Positions 20,001 through 28,809 of a stretch of 61,059 nucleotides of DNA are shown one piece after another; the stretch's first letter is position 1, and every line of letters starts with the position of its first letter. The stretch spans positions 1 to 61,059 of the IMG/VR virus record IMGVR_UViG_3300006754_005499; one strand, 5' to 3'. The notes beneath the pieces were generated by a model that was not told the DNA's origin, did no database searches, and saw nothing but the letters and a program-made list of their open reading frames with translations. The position numbers and the translations under genes were made by a program. Source of the DNA: a virus.

Positions 20001-23000
20001 TCTCGCCATCACCTCTGATGAACCTGGGGCGCTGAATCTCTCGACAAAAACGCTCTTATTTGTAGTGCGGGTGGGAAGAGTATAATCAATAACTCCAGTG
20101 ACATAGGATGAGCCACTACTTGCAATCGTGAGGTTCTCTATCGAAAGGTTGTTAATCCTCCTTCCGCTTGTTTGCACCACTTGGTAATTCTGATCAAAGT
20201 TGCCAATCTTTGTGACACCAGAGCTTGTAACTTGTTGAATGTTTGCAATGTTAACCGGGCGCTTGGCATAGGTTTCCCTTGTTCTGTTGGCGAAACCAGC
20301 GTTCGCATCGGCGGCAGAGCCTGTGAAATCAATAGCACCGCCAGCAACAGTTATAGTGCCGGGGGAGGAGCCGACCTCATCGCCCATTATTATGCGGAAA
20401 CCTTCAGGACGGTCGTACCTCGTGTTAAGATCGCGTTCCGAGGATGAATAATTCACGTCTACGTGGCGATATTGGTAGCCTCCAACGTATTTCTCGGTGA
20501 AGGGACCCTGAAGTGGTATCTCATAATCAGGACCGTATGAATCATTGTGAAGATTGGTTAGTGCGGTTCCTTCAAAGCCCGCAACATCCTGAATCTCCTT
20601 AACGTACCCTGTGGACACGGAAGAAGAATAAAACGTAAATGGAGCGCTGTCTTTGGCAACCTCTGTCGGGGATCCATCATTAGCTGAGCCAGTGTGAGTA
20701 TAATACGATATCCTCTTTTTGGCAGCCGGATTGCCCGACGCGTCTGTGAATACTGGCTTTAAGACGTCATCGCAGTCTTCAATTTGTTCGAGATCGGAAC
20801 CTGAGATATATACGTAATCATGGTAAAGTTGTGTAGAATCTTCATCCTTAACGTTGTCGAACGTTGATAGTACTGATTTTTCTTTTGCGTTTGTTGGGGC
20901 GTTAGAACCCCCCTTTATATTTCGTACCTCAACAGCGCTGAATTTGTAGGGCGAGTCAAGCCGTCGATTTAAAACTTGTAATGAAGCAGACAGATACTCA
21001 GTCCTGTTCTCGTTGACTGCGGGATTCCCAGAAGCGCTGATTGCCCCAATCGTGCGCTCGGCGCGCTCCTTCCACCAGAAACAATTAACGTCTTGTTGAT
21101 TTCCAATACCACCAGTCAATTTTGCTGGAGAAGAACCGTTGGCTCCAGCAGCAACCATCTGCCCCACGACATCCGTAAACACAATTTCATTACCTGCAGA
21201 TCCGATCCTGGTCGCACTTACAGTTATCGTTGGGTTGGTTCCGAGCGTGGCGGAAATGCCTGCGACACCATTAGTCGCGTCACCGGCCCCTGTTCCATAC
21301 GCGACAGAATTAGAAGGTGACGGAGTGCCTCCAGTTATAGCGATAACGAGTCGAGCAAGAATTGCGGCGGCGGTGCCAGCCGTGCTAACTTCTACCTGAT
21401 TCGCGGTTCCGGAAGATGGGGTTCCAGACACCATTTTGACAGTTATATCGGTACCAGATACGCCGGTGTCTGTCGCAACATTAACTGTAAACTTATCATT
21501 GTCGCTGAAACCGGTTAATGTTAACAGATCAGCAAATGAGGCGCCCTTCGATGGGGCTGCGTGTCCAAATTTCCAGTTATATAGTAATTCGTTAATACCG
21601 CGAGCGGCGTCTTCAGGATCTGAGAACTTGCTCTCAAGTGTTGGGAACTTATTCCAATACTTATTCCTTTCGAGTACGTGGCTCTCCACCATGGTGCGGA
21701 CACCTTCAGAGAATTTTGCCGACGCTGGAATCATTTGAACCAACATCAGAGTCAGAGAACTGTCAATCCATTTGTAATACTCTAGATATTTTTCAAAATC
21801 TATAGTACTATTGGACACCCCTTCAAAGAATAGCTGACGAAGCTTTCCTAAGATCTTATATTCTTGACGATAGCGATTAACGGGGTCTCCAATCAAATTA
21901 TTGAAGTCTTTAATAGTGGCAAAGAAATCAATCATCTGGCGCGAGACTGCCTCGTACATGCTCTTTTCAATCGAGAAGTAATAATTAGTTGGCCTGGAAT
22001 CGAGAGTGAAATTGACGTCGTCCTGCGAAAGGATGTTTACCATCTCTGAACTATCAACGTACTCGGGTAATGTTTGTTTTGAGGCATACAAAAATTGTGT
22101 GTCCACGACAGTTGTCTGGTTGGCTAAGTAGTCCTCACCACGACCTGTGTGTTGGGATCTGAGCATTGGACCGAGCCACCCATAAGTGTTTGTACCACCT
22201 GGGATGGCTGTAACGGAACCCGAGGATACATCAGGTACCGCAAACCCTGCTGTGTATCCTGTTCCTCCGTCGCCGGCATCAGAGCCGGTCACGGTTGCAA
22301 AATCCCAATCCAACAGAAGGGTCTCTATTGAAGGAAGATAAGAGCCAGTGCAGTCTTGGAAAACATACGCATTTCTATAAGGGTGTGCAGCACCAAAACT
22401 AGTAGGATCCTTTGCGTGAGCCAGAATGGTTGTGTTGTCCAGTACGTCCAGCCATGCACGTGCAGAGGAAATCTTGGCATCTGACTTTTGTAGGGCCCCC
22501 CCCAGGAAGTTCGTCTTGTTTGCTCCAACGAAAACACGCTTCGAGGACGTCATGAATTGCTTCGCGTAGTCCCCATCCATGCTGGCAGTTAAGTAAAACT
22601 CGTTCTCAATCTGATTATAGTTCAGATTAACACCGTAAAATTCAACTTTGTATGGTTGGTTGTCTCTTGTTGGTAAGGTTCCCGATACCTCCGAAGATAG
22701 TGGATATGAAGACGGGCCGATCTTGACGGCGAAGTTCCAACGTTGGTTTTCATAAACGCCGGGGATCGCCGAAGACGTGAGAGCCGGATGGAAGAACCCA
22801 CCCGCAGAACCAGTCAAGATGAATCGCACGGCGCCGGCCGAAATATCTTCGGCGGCCGGGGTATAGTCTTTGGCAGCTAATACTTGGAAGTTGGCCACGT
22901 CTGGTGAGTTCCAAGCAACCTCTGCGCCCGTTTCAGACTCAGACGTCTGTTTAACCGTGTGTATACCAAAAATAGACGCCGTTGCAAAATCATTGATAAA

Positions 23001-25076
23001 GTAGTTTGTCTCGCTGACCTTTTTAGGGGCCGGGAAAATAGCTTCAGCCTCAAACGTCATACCCCAGCCGCCTGTAAGATGACCAGACCCTGTAATAAAA
23101 GGTACTGAATTAGCATTCGCGCTGGCAGTTTGCTGGTATACTACCGCGTTAAACCGATCGGGGTGATAAAAGTCAGCATACTTCTTTCTTGTTGCGCCGG
23201 CGCTTCGGTTATCTCGAATTTTATATGTAACATCACTTCCATATACTTTTAAATCTATAACTTCTCGGTCAATGCCGTAACAGCGTATTAAGTTGCGGAA
23301 GGATTTCTCTGTTCCTTTGGACTTATAGATATAAACTAAGTTATTGTAAATGTTTTCGTAAATTCTATTTTTAACATTGTAAATATCGTCTGCGAAGATC
23401 TTCTCATCGTTGCGAGCAGCCAACTTTTCTATAATGTCTGCGTCGACAAACATCTCAGGTGCAATTAATCCGACCGATTCAAGCAGTTCTTTCCCGAACG
23501 GAAGGGGTTTGGCGCTGGCACTAGTGTACAAGACGTTCTCGCGTATTGCTGGCAATGCCTCCATCTGGAGATGCATGCTATCAAAGAAGCTAGAGATAAC
23601 CTGAGTCAGGTTTTTGATTGCTCCAGAATCTTCTTCGATAATCCAGGCCGGAATCGTATTATATAGAGATGCCGGGTTTGAGTAGTCATAAACTGACCCA
23701 GTGGCCAAGAGCTTGGTGCGCAAACTGACCACGCTGGGGTGATCACCGTAGATAATTGGATCCTCGAATTCTATAGCAGAGGCACTTGACTCGATCATAG
23801 CTGACCCAGTATTCCTGGAGTACAAAGCCTCATAACCAGCAAACGTACCGTTAGTAATCCTGCCAGAGAAGTCGAGAGCCACTGAGTCTAAGCTTGAATC
23901 CCCGGTGATCCCCTCGTTAAACTTATAATAAACACCTAATTGTGTGTTAGCTGTGTCGCTGTTGGTGCCGCCGCCAACTTGGGAAAACCAATGGCGGCCG
24001 ACTTGTCGTGCATCACGCTTAGTCTTCCAGTATCTAAATTCGTCTACGGAACCTGAGGTCTTATACCAACCAATAGAACCAGTTGTGACACCAGGAGTAG
24101 TATAGGCGGCGCTGTTCAGGGCGCCGACAGTAGCTACCAGGGCACCAGTGATCTCATTGATAGCTTGGCCAGTCTCGGTAACTGTATTGACGATGGTTCC
24201 GTTTTCATAAACCTGATATGCTAAATCAGATCCGTCATTAACGACAGTGATAGCATAATGATTCCAAGACCCGGTGCTTGTCAGAGTCAAACCATCGGAG
24301 ATGGAATACAACATCGTAGAAGTTGCAACGCTTCCAGATTGCAGGCTGGCCTTGAGCCCACTAGTTGCGGCCGCACCATTGTTATAATAATAAACGTAGA
24401 AGCGCCCATACGGTGAGGAGGCGTCGGACCCAGAAAGTTGGGAGTTAGAAAGGTCGAAGAGTACCTGAGTTTGAGTGGTGACGTCCGGATCTAAATCTCC
24501 AAACTTTACCCAGAACTCCATCGTGGCGCCTGAAGAGAGATCGAATTTTAAGTTAGATTCTTGATTTTCAGTCGGTGACCAGACATTGGAACCACTGAAA
24601 GTTTTGTAAAGAGGTGTCGTAGTCATCCCGCTGGATGCGGTATGAGGACCTCCGTAAAAAATAATATACTCTTTACTGGTCGGATTGCCGGGCTGGGCCG
24701 AATCAATTGCGTATCCAGTAGAAGGGTTACCACCAAAAGTAACATACCCGTTCGTGCGAGGATACTCATTATTAAAGATGTATAAATCAACACCGGAAGA
24801 ACTATTCTCCCACTCTAATTTTTCTTGGTGTGAACCATCATAAGGATAGTTTTTTAAAATACGATTAATCGAATCGTCATAATACTTCTCGGCTGAACCG
24901 TATTTAACAAAATTTGACGCTGATGAGAAATCTACGTGTGGGAGGAACCGATTCTTCTTCTTAAGATAATCTTTTATATAGCCTACCGACTCTACTTCGG
25001 TGGCCACGGCCTCAAGGCTTTTATCCTCCAGGGTCGTGTTACTATGTTTCTTAAACAGATCTTTTATGCTGCTCAT
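14025..25076 (-). CDS. giant baseplate/tail-tip protein with three LamG-like domains (3,683 aa)
   Basis: The largest gene of the window. Residues 1-130 form a helical N-terminal part. LamG/concanavalin A-like beta-sandwich domains are visible at about 170-365 (MEFWVKF, then SWNHYAITV, then SVDEFRYWK), 1770-1950 (FSTFAWIKVP, EWMHVGVTG, ITDIAFWNSEL) and 2035-2220 (FTIGCWIKAE, EWHFVSVLHY, MAGMQVYDEYL). Around 582-598 the sequence IYKSKGTEKSFRNLIRCYGI resembles the conserved YR-x-GT block of P2 gpI-type tail proteins, which partner baseplate J proteins; a gp6/J gene lies two genes upstream. Residues about 1184-1325 look like an inserted beta domain also found in the 639-aa neighbour. The C-terminus is Pro/Ala-rich and acidic. 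LamG domains usually bind glycans, so roles in wedge assembly and host binding are both plausible. Start overlaps the upstream stop (ATGA). Confidence 0.8.
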   Translation of the reverse strand: MSSIKDLFKKHSNTTLEDKSLEAVATEVESVGYIKDYLKKKNRFLPHVDFSSASNFVKYGSAEKYYDDSINRILKNYPYDGSHQEKLEWENSSSGVDLYIFNNEYPRTNGYVTFGGNPSTGYAIDSAQPGNPTSKEYIIFYGGPHTASSGMTTTPLYKTFSGSNVWSPTENQESNLKFDLSSGATMEFWVKFGDLDPDVTTQTQVLFDLSNSQLSGSDASSPYGRFYVYYYNNGAAATSGLKASLQSGSVATSTMLYSISDGLTLTSTGSWNHYAITVVNDGSDLAYQVYENGTIVNTVTETGQAINEITGALVATVGALNSAAYTTPGVTTGSIGWYKTSGSVDEFRYWKTKRDARQVGRHWFSQVGGGTNSDTANTQLGVYYKFNEGITGDSSLDSVALDFSGRITNGTFAGYEALYSRNTGSAMIESSASAIEFEDPIIYGDHPSVVSLRTKLLATGSVYDYSNPASLYNTIPAWIIEEDSGAIKNLTQVISSFFDSMHLQMEALPAIRENVLYTSASAKPLPFGKELLESVGLIAPEMFVDADIIEKLAARNDEKIFADDIYNVKNRIYENIYNNLVYIYKSKGTEKSFRNLIRCYGIDREVIDLKVYGSDVTYKIRDNRSAGATRKKYADFYHPDRFNAVVYQQTASANANSVPFITGSGHLTGGWGMTFEAEAIFPAPKKVSETNYFINDFATASIFGIHTVKQTSESETGAEVAWNSPDVANFQVLAAKDYTPAAEDISAGAVRFILTGSAGGFFHPALTSSAIPGVYENQRWNFAVKIGPSSYPLSSEVSGTLPTRDNQPYKVEFYGVNLNYNQIENEFYLTASMDGDYAKQFMTSSKRVFVGANKTNFLGGALQKSDAKISSARAWLDVLDNTTILAHAKDPTSFGAAHPYRNAYVFQDCTGSYLPSIETLLLDWDFATVTGSDAGDGGTGYTAGFAVPDVSSGSVTAIPGGTNTYGWLGPMLRSQHTGRGEDYLANQTTVVDTQFLYASKQTLPEYVDSSEMVNILSQDDVNFTLDSRPTNYYFSIEKSMYEAVSRQMIDFFATIKDFNNLIGDPVNRYRQEYKILGKLRQLFFEGVSNSTIDFEKYLEYYKWIDSSLTLMLVQMIPASAKFSEGVRTMVESHVLERNKYWNKFPTLESKFSDPEDAARGINELLYNWKFGHAAPSKGASFADLLTLTGFSDNDKFTVNVATDTGVSGTDITVKMVSGTPSSGTANQVEVSTAGTAAAILARLVIAITGGTPSPSNSVAYGTGAGDATNGVAGISATLGTNPTITVSATRIGSAGNEIVFTDVVGQMVAAGANGSSPAKLTGGIGNQQDVNCFWWKERAERTIGAISASGNPAVNENRTEYLSASLQVLNRRLDSPYKFSAVEVRNIKGGSNAPTNAKEKSVLSTFDNVKDEDSTQLYHDYVYISGSDLEQIEDCDDVLKPVFTDASGNPAAKKRISYYTHTGSANDGSPTEVAKDSAPFTFYSSSVSTGYVKEIQDVAGFEGTALTNLHNDSYGPDYEIPLQGPFTEKYVGGYQYRHVDVNYSSSERDLNTRYDRPEGFRIIMGDEVGSSPGTITVAGGAIDFTGSAADANAGFANRTRETYAKRPVNIANIQQVTSSGVTKIGNFDQNYQVVQTSGRRINNLSIENLTIASSGSSYVTGVIDYTLPTRTTNKSVFVERFSAPGSSEVMARGTRDYTSEEYSPYNALPWRNLTVRQPLNSLFAQHAAKYGMKANTLSSSAQLDNVQHLISASYHKVNQNVARRYENDARWYSNYSIYFDGTNDLYLSGLAISELGLQNSSFSTFAWIKVPTSLSQDGVVFFIGPAGGGLDTIHLRAEESGGTLGRFFVEAQNGASAINSSTYSAQAGEWMHVGVTGRYNGDGGITYSTLYVNGKAVANGAVSASYAGTSKIGIGAEDTGMTSEFKGSITDIAFWNSELTGSDITQLYKFGANQAGPCDLNQHPCSGTLVAWYQMGNAPYMDYGINAEPYMLRDSSRFESPALPHPDANNNPQLFVDAPLGSIIPSPGKWEAVKGGMGTYFDGTSGMYKANLYDIIQGPSIGYNIDFTIGCWIKAETPSEDYGTVWAIYDEGGTGLELLLCVRKSDGKIAIYEEEGDIPASPAAVSTNSIVDGEWHFVSVLHYDSGRTAALYIDGVYVDEGGYFKITYSGVPNLCVGGSPSASADGYGDANPGAFFKGEMAGMQVYDEYLSVTANKHTCRYIGSDSYTFGLVNPYQSMRGILAAGPELGISSSLKAWWRFGNTPGDTPDLIIDGATGSFPLIPHDSVAAGFVRSSMTASGRTVATLGTRIYDNMFVQHAIPQSDSQYMWITSSMLSSDAFGYTTSSTDITFLSSSDLGTYVDPDDAQARRRYATPVAQKGADQFIHDDFVGLNTNLYEPVTSSTNIAGYPLSYSWGLLGERADQIYQGGLVDIWSAFPVSTRTGGEVRMLNGLLNHRNGPYQYPSWKQIRTGEHPVARQHKKESQLSVLPIARQTIRQLGSDYDHKYNADSRRNSFAARSAYMINATQSMVTSKYKPLIHEMGPQRSPNEIILTDTFSNQMETFNEEVNTALYTYLLPRDVDEVHTNIMDATKNGYMPPEHALRKFTYQETIFPRGKNAFLAKVRQREAFIVDFWHPLSGSRTPTNWYDVYTPAGDLIPAAERYWRYVNSQGWPIGTQSIWVLDARYNGHVSGASNVPSSFGRAGELQNRYSIAYGTSSVEPGDSETHFGLGVSYNRAGVPGPDAGTFRGLAGVRWTAGAEAGKNPFYYESYDAYAADIRVKAPDYTIVPEFRISDHMAYYITERNGEFEPHSDPSRARPPTPPTWGSFGRGAQVHEEVPGMLSLTGAVLNNALPAGVVASSSMDGFFEEYSLTDMLKYFDVLDDINEGTDMNPTRLTLSCRAIKKFLPYNGFYPAQRSVQLATLFSQSYGPAMSCSGAPWLAGGRGIAPLGFYPPADQRFRAALQPFFAPGILYNTIKSGLAVDWPIYTGSDDFLTDPTAKDADYNAYVGKNASGSYICLSASYRAPFESLLEPERVLNNIRDIEQQYIDADHPTRGVNEPEINRTEINATASLHGSFDSRYKMAMHNFLAETIDFFLKDSTLTSLVSLPDGDANFGNTGNSVADVFSMDVIISQNVSTGSTPGPLPGPAHMGSAPDPSTLNFPMMYNQIQGKGVAGETGWTDYTGLAFGPPVNSSKEMTDGLNAAIYNWQCFPFTPSHLSYPSIARLEFVPFRGAGEGQVYSLDEILSNMTVKYYHLDGLVDPVGALQFGPAWVDGSQISASLNISQNPAELVKVRAKDVSFGAISRAPEGLSDSESEVLVIQSRFETPILDFRSSSLAARGIYPQPPITHTDANSIVTFGMWHQYGATPPPGEGIFLEIRDSVNADVYDQSLLQWGRLYNLDTPPVRTAVTGSLVDLMGFKRGAEPLGKPAIEKEIKEAVVAIPYQETPDGKDFYPISTQDAHFALSLLEENTVLPTSNPYFELAEQFRKMGEYVMPPQFNCLYYDGWRAGPQGQNRPGTVLPISMFIFEFKHQLTTLDVTDIWQNLPPSIHERMETATATISDDLLLNDLIHLQRHGRTRDIRNIKFMVFKVKQRAKMNYYRKTLDSADDARFSYEQLFGRPGSSKSAEPPYSYNWPYDFFSLVELAKIDASVEYTADAPAPPPAPAGDIAGAADGGDE

Positions 25077-26992
25077 TCTTCTACTCTAAACTTGTAACTC
25101 TCTTTGCTCTCAATATATTTTCCGCTAAGGTAATAGAGGTATCGGACTGTATAGGAGTAGCCAGCTTCTAAAATACTGACATCGAAATCAAAGTAGCTCC
25201 CCGTAACATCATAAGATAACTTGGTATAATTATCGCTTCCTGTACCAAATGCTACAACTTCAAACTCGTCTATAGTGCGAGAAATATTATAATAGACGCT
25301 CTCAATGGTATAATTCGCGATCTCTTGTGTTACTTTTGTATATACATTAGGAGTCCAGTCTTTTTGCCTGGTGAATAATCGGAATCTTGTATTCTTTTCT
25401 TCTTTATTATAAGACGGCTTCAAATTGGTCATACTACTAACGATATCTGGGCTAGGATTATAATTCGAGGCTTGAAAAACTTTAGGGTCAGAGGAGCCAG
25501 TATGGAACTCCGTGGTATCGTTATGCCACATATCGAAAACTCGTGTCAAAGCAGTTGTACCAGTCACAGCAATGCTGGCTGAATAGATGCCTGTGGAAAC
25601 GATGCCCCCTGTGGCATTCAAGTCTGCTGCGGCCGCGACGTCTCCGCCAACGCTCAATTCTAACTTGTTTGTACCGGGAGTTGTATTAGTATCAGAACCC
25701 GAATACAAGCTTACAAAGATAGCCTTGTTAGTGAGGTTCGGGATTTCCTGCAACTGGCCGCGGACATAGTTATATAAATACAGCGTATTAAGGTTGTCGG
25801 CTGCTGTCGCGATACTACTGCTAAAATAAAAGTCGCCGCGATTGTCGGATACCGAAGAGTCCCATCGAGCTTCGATAATAGGGCGTTTGAAGAAGTACTG
25901 CGACCCCCGAGCAAAAAACTTTTTAGTGTACTGCGAGACGCTACTACTCTCCAGACTAGAGGTCAGCTTCACACACAGTCCATGGTTACTAAGGCCAGCG
26001 GTGGCTCCGCCTTTGATCCAATCTTCAACGAGGGGGGTGATATCTAGTTCTATATCTTCAGTGCCATTTGGCATTGCCACATCAAACCACGTTCTTGTGG
26101 AGGCATTCTTTATCTCATTGAAAGAACCGCCGTCTGTTGCGATCCCCTCAGTGTCAAACCAGGGTGTCCATTGGGAACCTGAGTAAAACCCTTGTACCGA
26201 CCCCGTATTCATCGACGCGCTAGCGTACGTCGTGCCGTCAACTAAGGTACCATTAATGTGCGTGTTACCTATTTGACCGGCTTCTGTTTGATACAGTGTA
26301 ACAATCGCACTTGAACCATCCCAGGACGCGCTGATCGGAACAGAGCCTGCAGCTAGGGCGCCCGTGAGTGTGTTGTAGACCGCATTGGCTAAGTTGGCCG
26401 CAGAACTCATATCCGAAAGACCCACCGAAGTTGCCGTTGAGGCGGCGCGGGCCAAAGAAGTATCACAAGTGGCTGTATAAGATGTGCCATCAGTGCCGCT
26501 GAGGATTAGCGTTTTTCCGTTCATCCCAGTATTTGCTGTGGCTATCGCCGTCACGGAACCGGTAGCGGCGACCAAAAGATCGCTAGCTTGCAGCCAGTTT
26601 GAACCAGTAGAGCCATACGTTAAATTAGAGTAAGCCTCCATGTCCATCCCATAACCTTCTTGCCAGGATTGAGATAAAGCAATTACGGTATATGTTGCAT
26701 CCCTGGGAATTGATGAACCATGGGGCGCGTTAAACATGCGTAGGTAAAAAGTCACGCTGCCGCTAGCTGGGATGTCTTCGTTTGTTCGATCGGTAGAAAT
26801 TGTGCTTATTGGAAATTCAATGATAGCTCGGGACAATTCTTGTGATGTGGAAGATTCCTGACCGAAAATATGGAAAATCTCCAAGATGTCGGCGCGGCCC
26901 ATATTAGATCCAGTGGCGCGAGTGCTTAGGTTGCTCTCAAAAGCATTTGTAATCGTGTTGTCGGCGCCAGCCGTATACCTTTTAATCGCCAT
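25073..26992 (-). CDS. putative baseplate/tail protein (639 aa), DNRLRE-like beta segment
   Basis: A 639-aa Ser/Thr-rich protein located directly after the gp6-like gene. Residues 50-115, with LSRAIIEFPIS followed by YTVIALSQSWQEGYGMDM, resemble the DNRLRE/disaggregatase-related beta fold, in which a W-x-E-G motif is typical; this is a weak assignment. Residues about 144-267 form an insertion (IATANTGMNGKTLILSG to about NTHINGT) that looks like the domain at 1184-1325 of the 3,683-aa protein: both carry an Ala-rich helix and a G-x-x-G-N turn. The ATG overlaps the gp6 stop (TAATG), and the stop overlaps the giant's start. It is probably a baseplate wedge or collar component. Confidence 0.7.
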   Translation of the reverse strand: MAIKRYTAGADNTITNAFESNLSTRATGSNMGRADILEIFHIFGQESSTSQELSRAIIEFPISTISTDRTNEDIPASGSVTFYLRMFNAPHGSSIPRDATYTVIALSQSWQEGYGMDMEAYSNLTYGSTGSNWLQASDLLVAATGSVTAIATANTGMNGKTLILSGTDGTSYTATCDTSLARAASTATSVGLSDMSSAANLANAVYNTLTGALAAGSVPISASWDGSSAIVTLYQTEAGQIGNTHINGTLVDGTTYASASMNTGSVQGFYSGSQWTPWFDTEGIATDGGSFNEIKNASTRTWFDVAMPNGTEDIELDITPLVEDWIKGGATAGLSNHGLCVKLTSSLESSSVSQYTKKFFARGSQYFFKRPIIEARWDSSVSDNRGDFYFSSSIATAADNLNTLYLYNYVRGQLQEIPNLTNKAIFVSLYSGSDTNTTPGTNKLELSVGGDVAAAADLNATGGIVSTGIYSASIAVTGTTALTRVFDMWHNDTTEFHTGSSDPKVFQASNYNPSPDIVSSMTNLKPSYNKEEKNTRFRLFTRQKDWTPNVYTKVTQEIANYTIESVYYNISRTIDEFEVVAFGTGSDNYTKLSYDVTGSYFDFDVSILEAGYSYTVRYLYYLSGKYIESKESYKFRVEE

Positions 26993-28791
26993 TACTTGAG
27001 TGTCCCTTTAATATCGCTATCAGGATACTTAATCTCCCAGATAAAGTTTTCTGGAAATGCGATGTACCTTCCATCGGCGCTTTGGTAGTCCTCGATCACG
27101 AAAGAGACGGTTGAGTAGTTACTCCCTTCCTTTTTAGTAATATCAACTGTTACCACATCAACAATCCCTCCTACATCATTAATTACATTATAGATATCTG
27201 AGATATAGAACGGCTGCGCAATATTGGGCAATATTTCGAAATGTTCAGCCAAGGCGTCCTGAACATCTTTCAACACATCAAATCGGTTTGCTTCCACGTC
27301 TGCAATCGCCACAAATTCAATACCCAGATTAACCAGACGTGCGTCTAGTATATCTATAGTATCATTGACCATCTTAACACTAGCTAACCAATTTTTTAAA
27401 TTTTGTTTGATAGTTGAGTTAGTTTCAACAAGTTTCTCAGAAGAGTCTTCCGAAATAACATACAAATTTAGATTCCTCTTGAATGAATCTTTGTCTTGCA
27501 CTATATTACAACGCTTGATAGCCCCCAAATCAGACGGCATATTGTATATCATGCTTATATAGTCCTGCTTCGTCACCGCTCGATTCTGGGTTGCAAAGTG
27601 AGAAAAAGCACGATGCTTCAACTCCTCTGAGGTAGGGTATGAAATACTACCCACAATTGAATCTTCGTTCGAAACCTCTAGCGAATTCATGACCGCCGTT
27701 GCGGCGTTTGCCGAAAGGCTTGCAAAGTTGGGAAAACGAAACGAGGGATTAGCAACAGTGTCTAGTGCTGTCGGGGCAACGTTCATGTTTGAACTGTTGT
27801 TTACTCTATAGACAACTGTCAGCGTAGTGTTGGAGGGACCCACTCCGAGCTTGTCTGTTGCAATCAGGTTGTTTGGGTCTAGAGTCTTGTCAGAGAAATA
27901 GTCCTTTCCGTGCACATCCAGCACAACGTTGCTCGGATCTGCCACAGACTTTGTAGTTAATTCTGAATCGGATCCGAAACCAAACTGAAGATATACCTGA
28001 GTACGCTGGCGCTCCACTGTAAAGCGTCGAGGGACGGGTACTGCGGTCAACAACGATTGTACAGAATCTGCATTCGTACCCCTATTTTTTAATGATTTAT
28101 AGACTACGTCCTGAGAAAGATAATCAACTTCATGATATTCATTACCGTCCGAATCGGTCACAGAGATAATTTCGGTGATGTTGTTGCCCGAGATCCTAAC
28201 TCTCTTGAATTTCTCAAATGTTCCCACTTGTGCGGTTTCGCGTACAAGTTGACCTGACATTACCTGTCCGTACGCTTTGATGGCGAAATAGGTTGTATTG
28301 CCAGTATCAGGATCTTGGCGCGCCGAGACTTTTCCAGCTACAAACCGCGTATTGGCAAAATTGACGTCCTCATTAAGAATAAAGCCGCGGCCGTCGGCGG
28401 TCATAAATTCACTACCTTTCTCTAAAACTGGCAGATAGCTTGTATCTGGGCCGGTGCCGATAGTGTTGGCTGGCACAATAATATAGAAAGAGGCCACGCC
28501 CACGGACGAAGGCGCCAAATCCAACTTGAAGCCCAGCTGTTTGCTAAGCTTGATAATGTTGTCGTACTCTAATGCGGTTGATAAAAACGACTCGTTTGCC
28601 TGATAATCAACATAGAAGGAGAGCATGTCTCCCACATAGGCCACTGTGTCTAGGAGTAATGAACCAAAGCCGGCTTCATTGAAGTCTCTAAAGGTGTCAG
28701 GATAGTATCTCTTCGCGTATTGTACTAATTCATTTTTTATTGATACAAAATCTCTACTAGTATAACTGACAGCGACTTTCTTCTTTGGCAT
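26992..28791 (-). CDS. baseplate wedge protein, T4 gp6-like / baseplate J family
   Basis: This 599-aa protein is the core wedge subunit that links neighbouring wedges of a contractile-tail baseplate. The N-terminus is diagnostic: YTSRDFVSIKNELVQYAKRYYPD, then FNEAGFGSLLLDTVAYVGDMLSFYVD, then NESFLSTA and NIIKLSKQLGFKL, as in T4-like gp6 and J proteins. Residues 370-520 hold the HFATQNRAVTKQDYISMIYN block common to the family. Length is close to T4 gp6 (about 660 aa). It lies 18 nt after the gp25-like gene, the same order as in T4 and P2 (W-J). SD-like GGAGAGGA lies about 8 nt before the ATG. Confidence 0.92.
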   Translation of the reverse strand: MPKKKVAVSYTSRDFVSIKNELVQYAKRYYPDTFRDFNEAGFGSLLLDTVAYVGDMLSFYVDYQANESFLSTALEYDNIIKLSKQLGFKLDLAPSSVGVASFYIIVPANTIGTGPDTSYLPVLEKGSEFMTADGRGFILNEDVNFANTRFVAGKVSARQDPDTGNTTYFAIKAYGQVMSGQLVRETAQVGTFEKFKRVRISGNNITEIISVTDSDGNEYHEVDYLSQDVVYKSLKNRGTNADSVQSLLTAVPVPRRFTVERQRTQVYLQFGFGSDSELTTKSVADPSNVVLDVHGKDYFSDKTLDPNNLIATDKLGVGPSNTTLTVVYRVNNSSNMNVAPTALDTVANPSFRFPNFASLSANAATAVMNSLEVSNEDSIVGSISYPTSEELKHRAFSHFATQNRAVTKQDYISMIYNMPSDLGAIKRCNIVQDKDSFKRNLNLYVISEDSSEKLVETNSTIKQNLKNWLASVKMVNDTIDILDARLVNLGIEFVAIADVEANRFDVLKDVQDALAEHFEILPNIAQPFYISDIYNVINDVGGIVDVVTVDITKKEGSNYSTVSFVIEDYQSADGRYIAFPENFIWEIKYPDSDIKGTLK

Positions 28792-28809
28792 TAACTTTTC
28801 CTCTCCACC

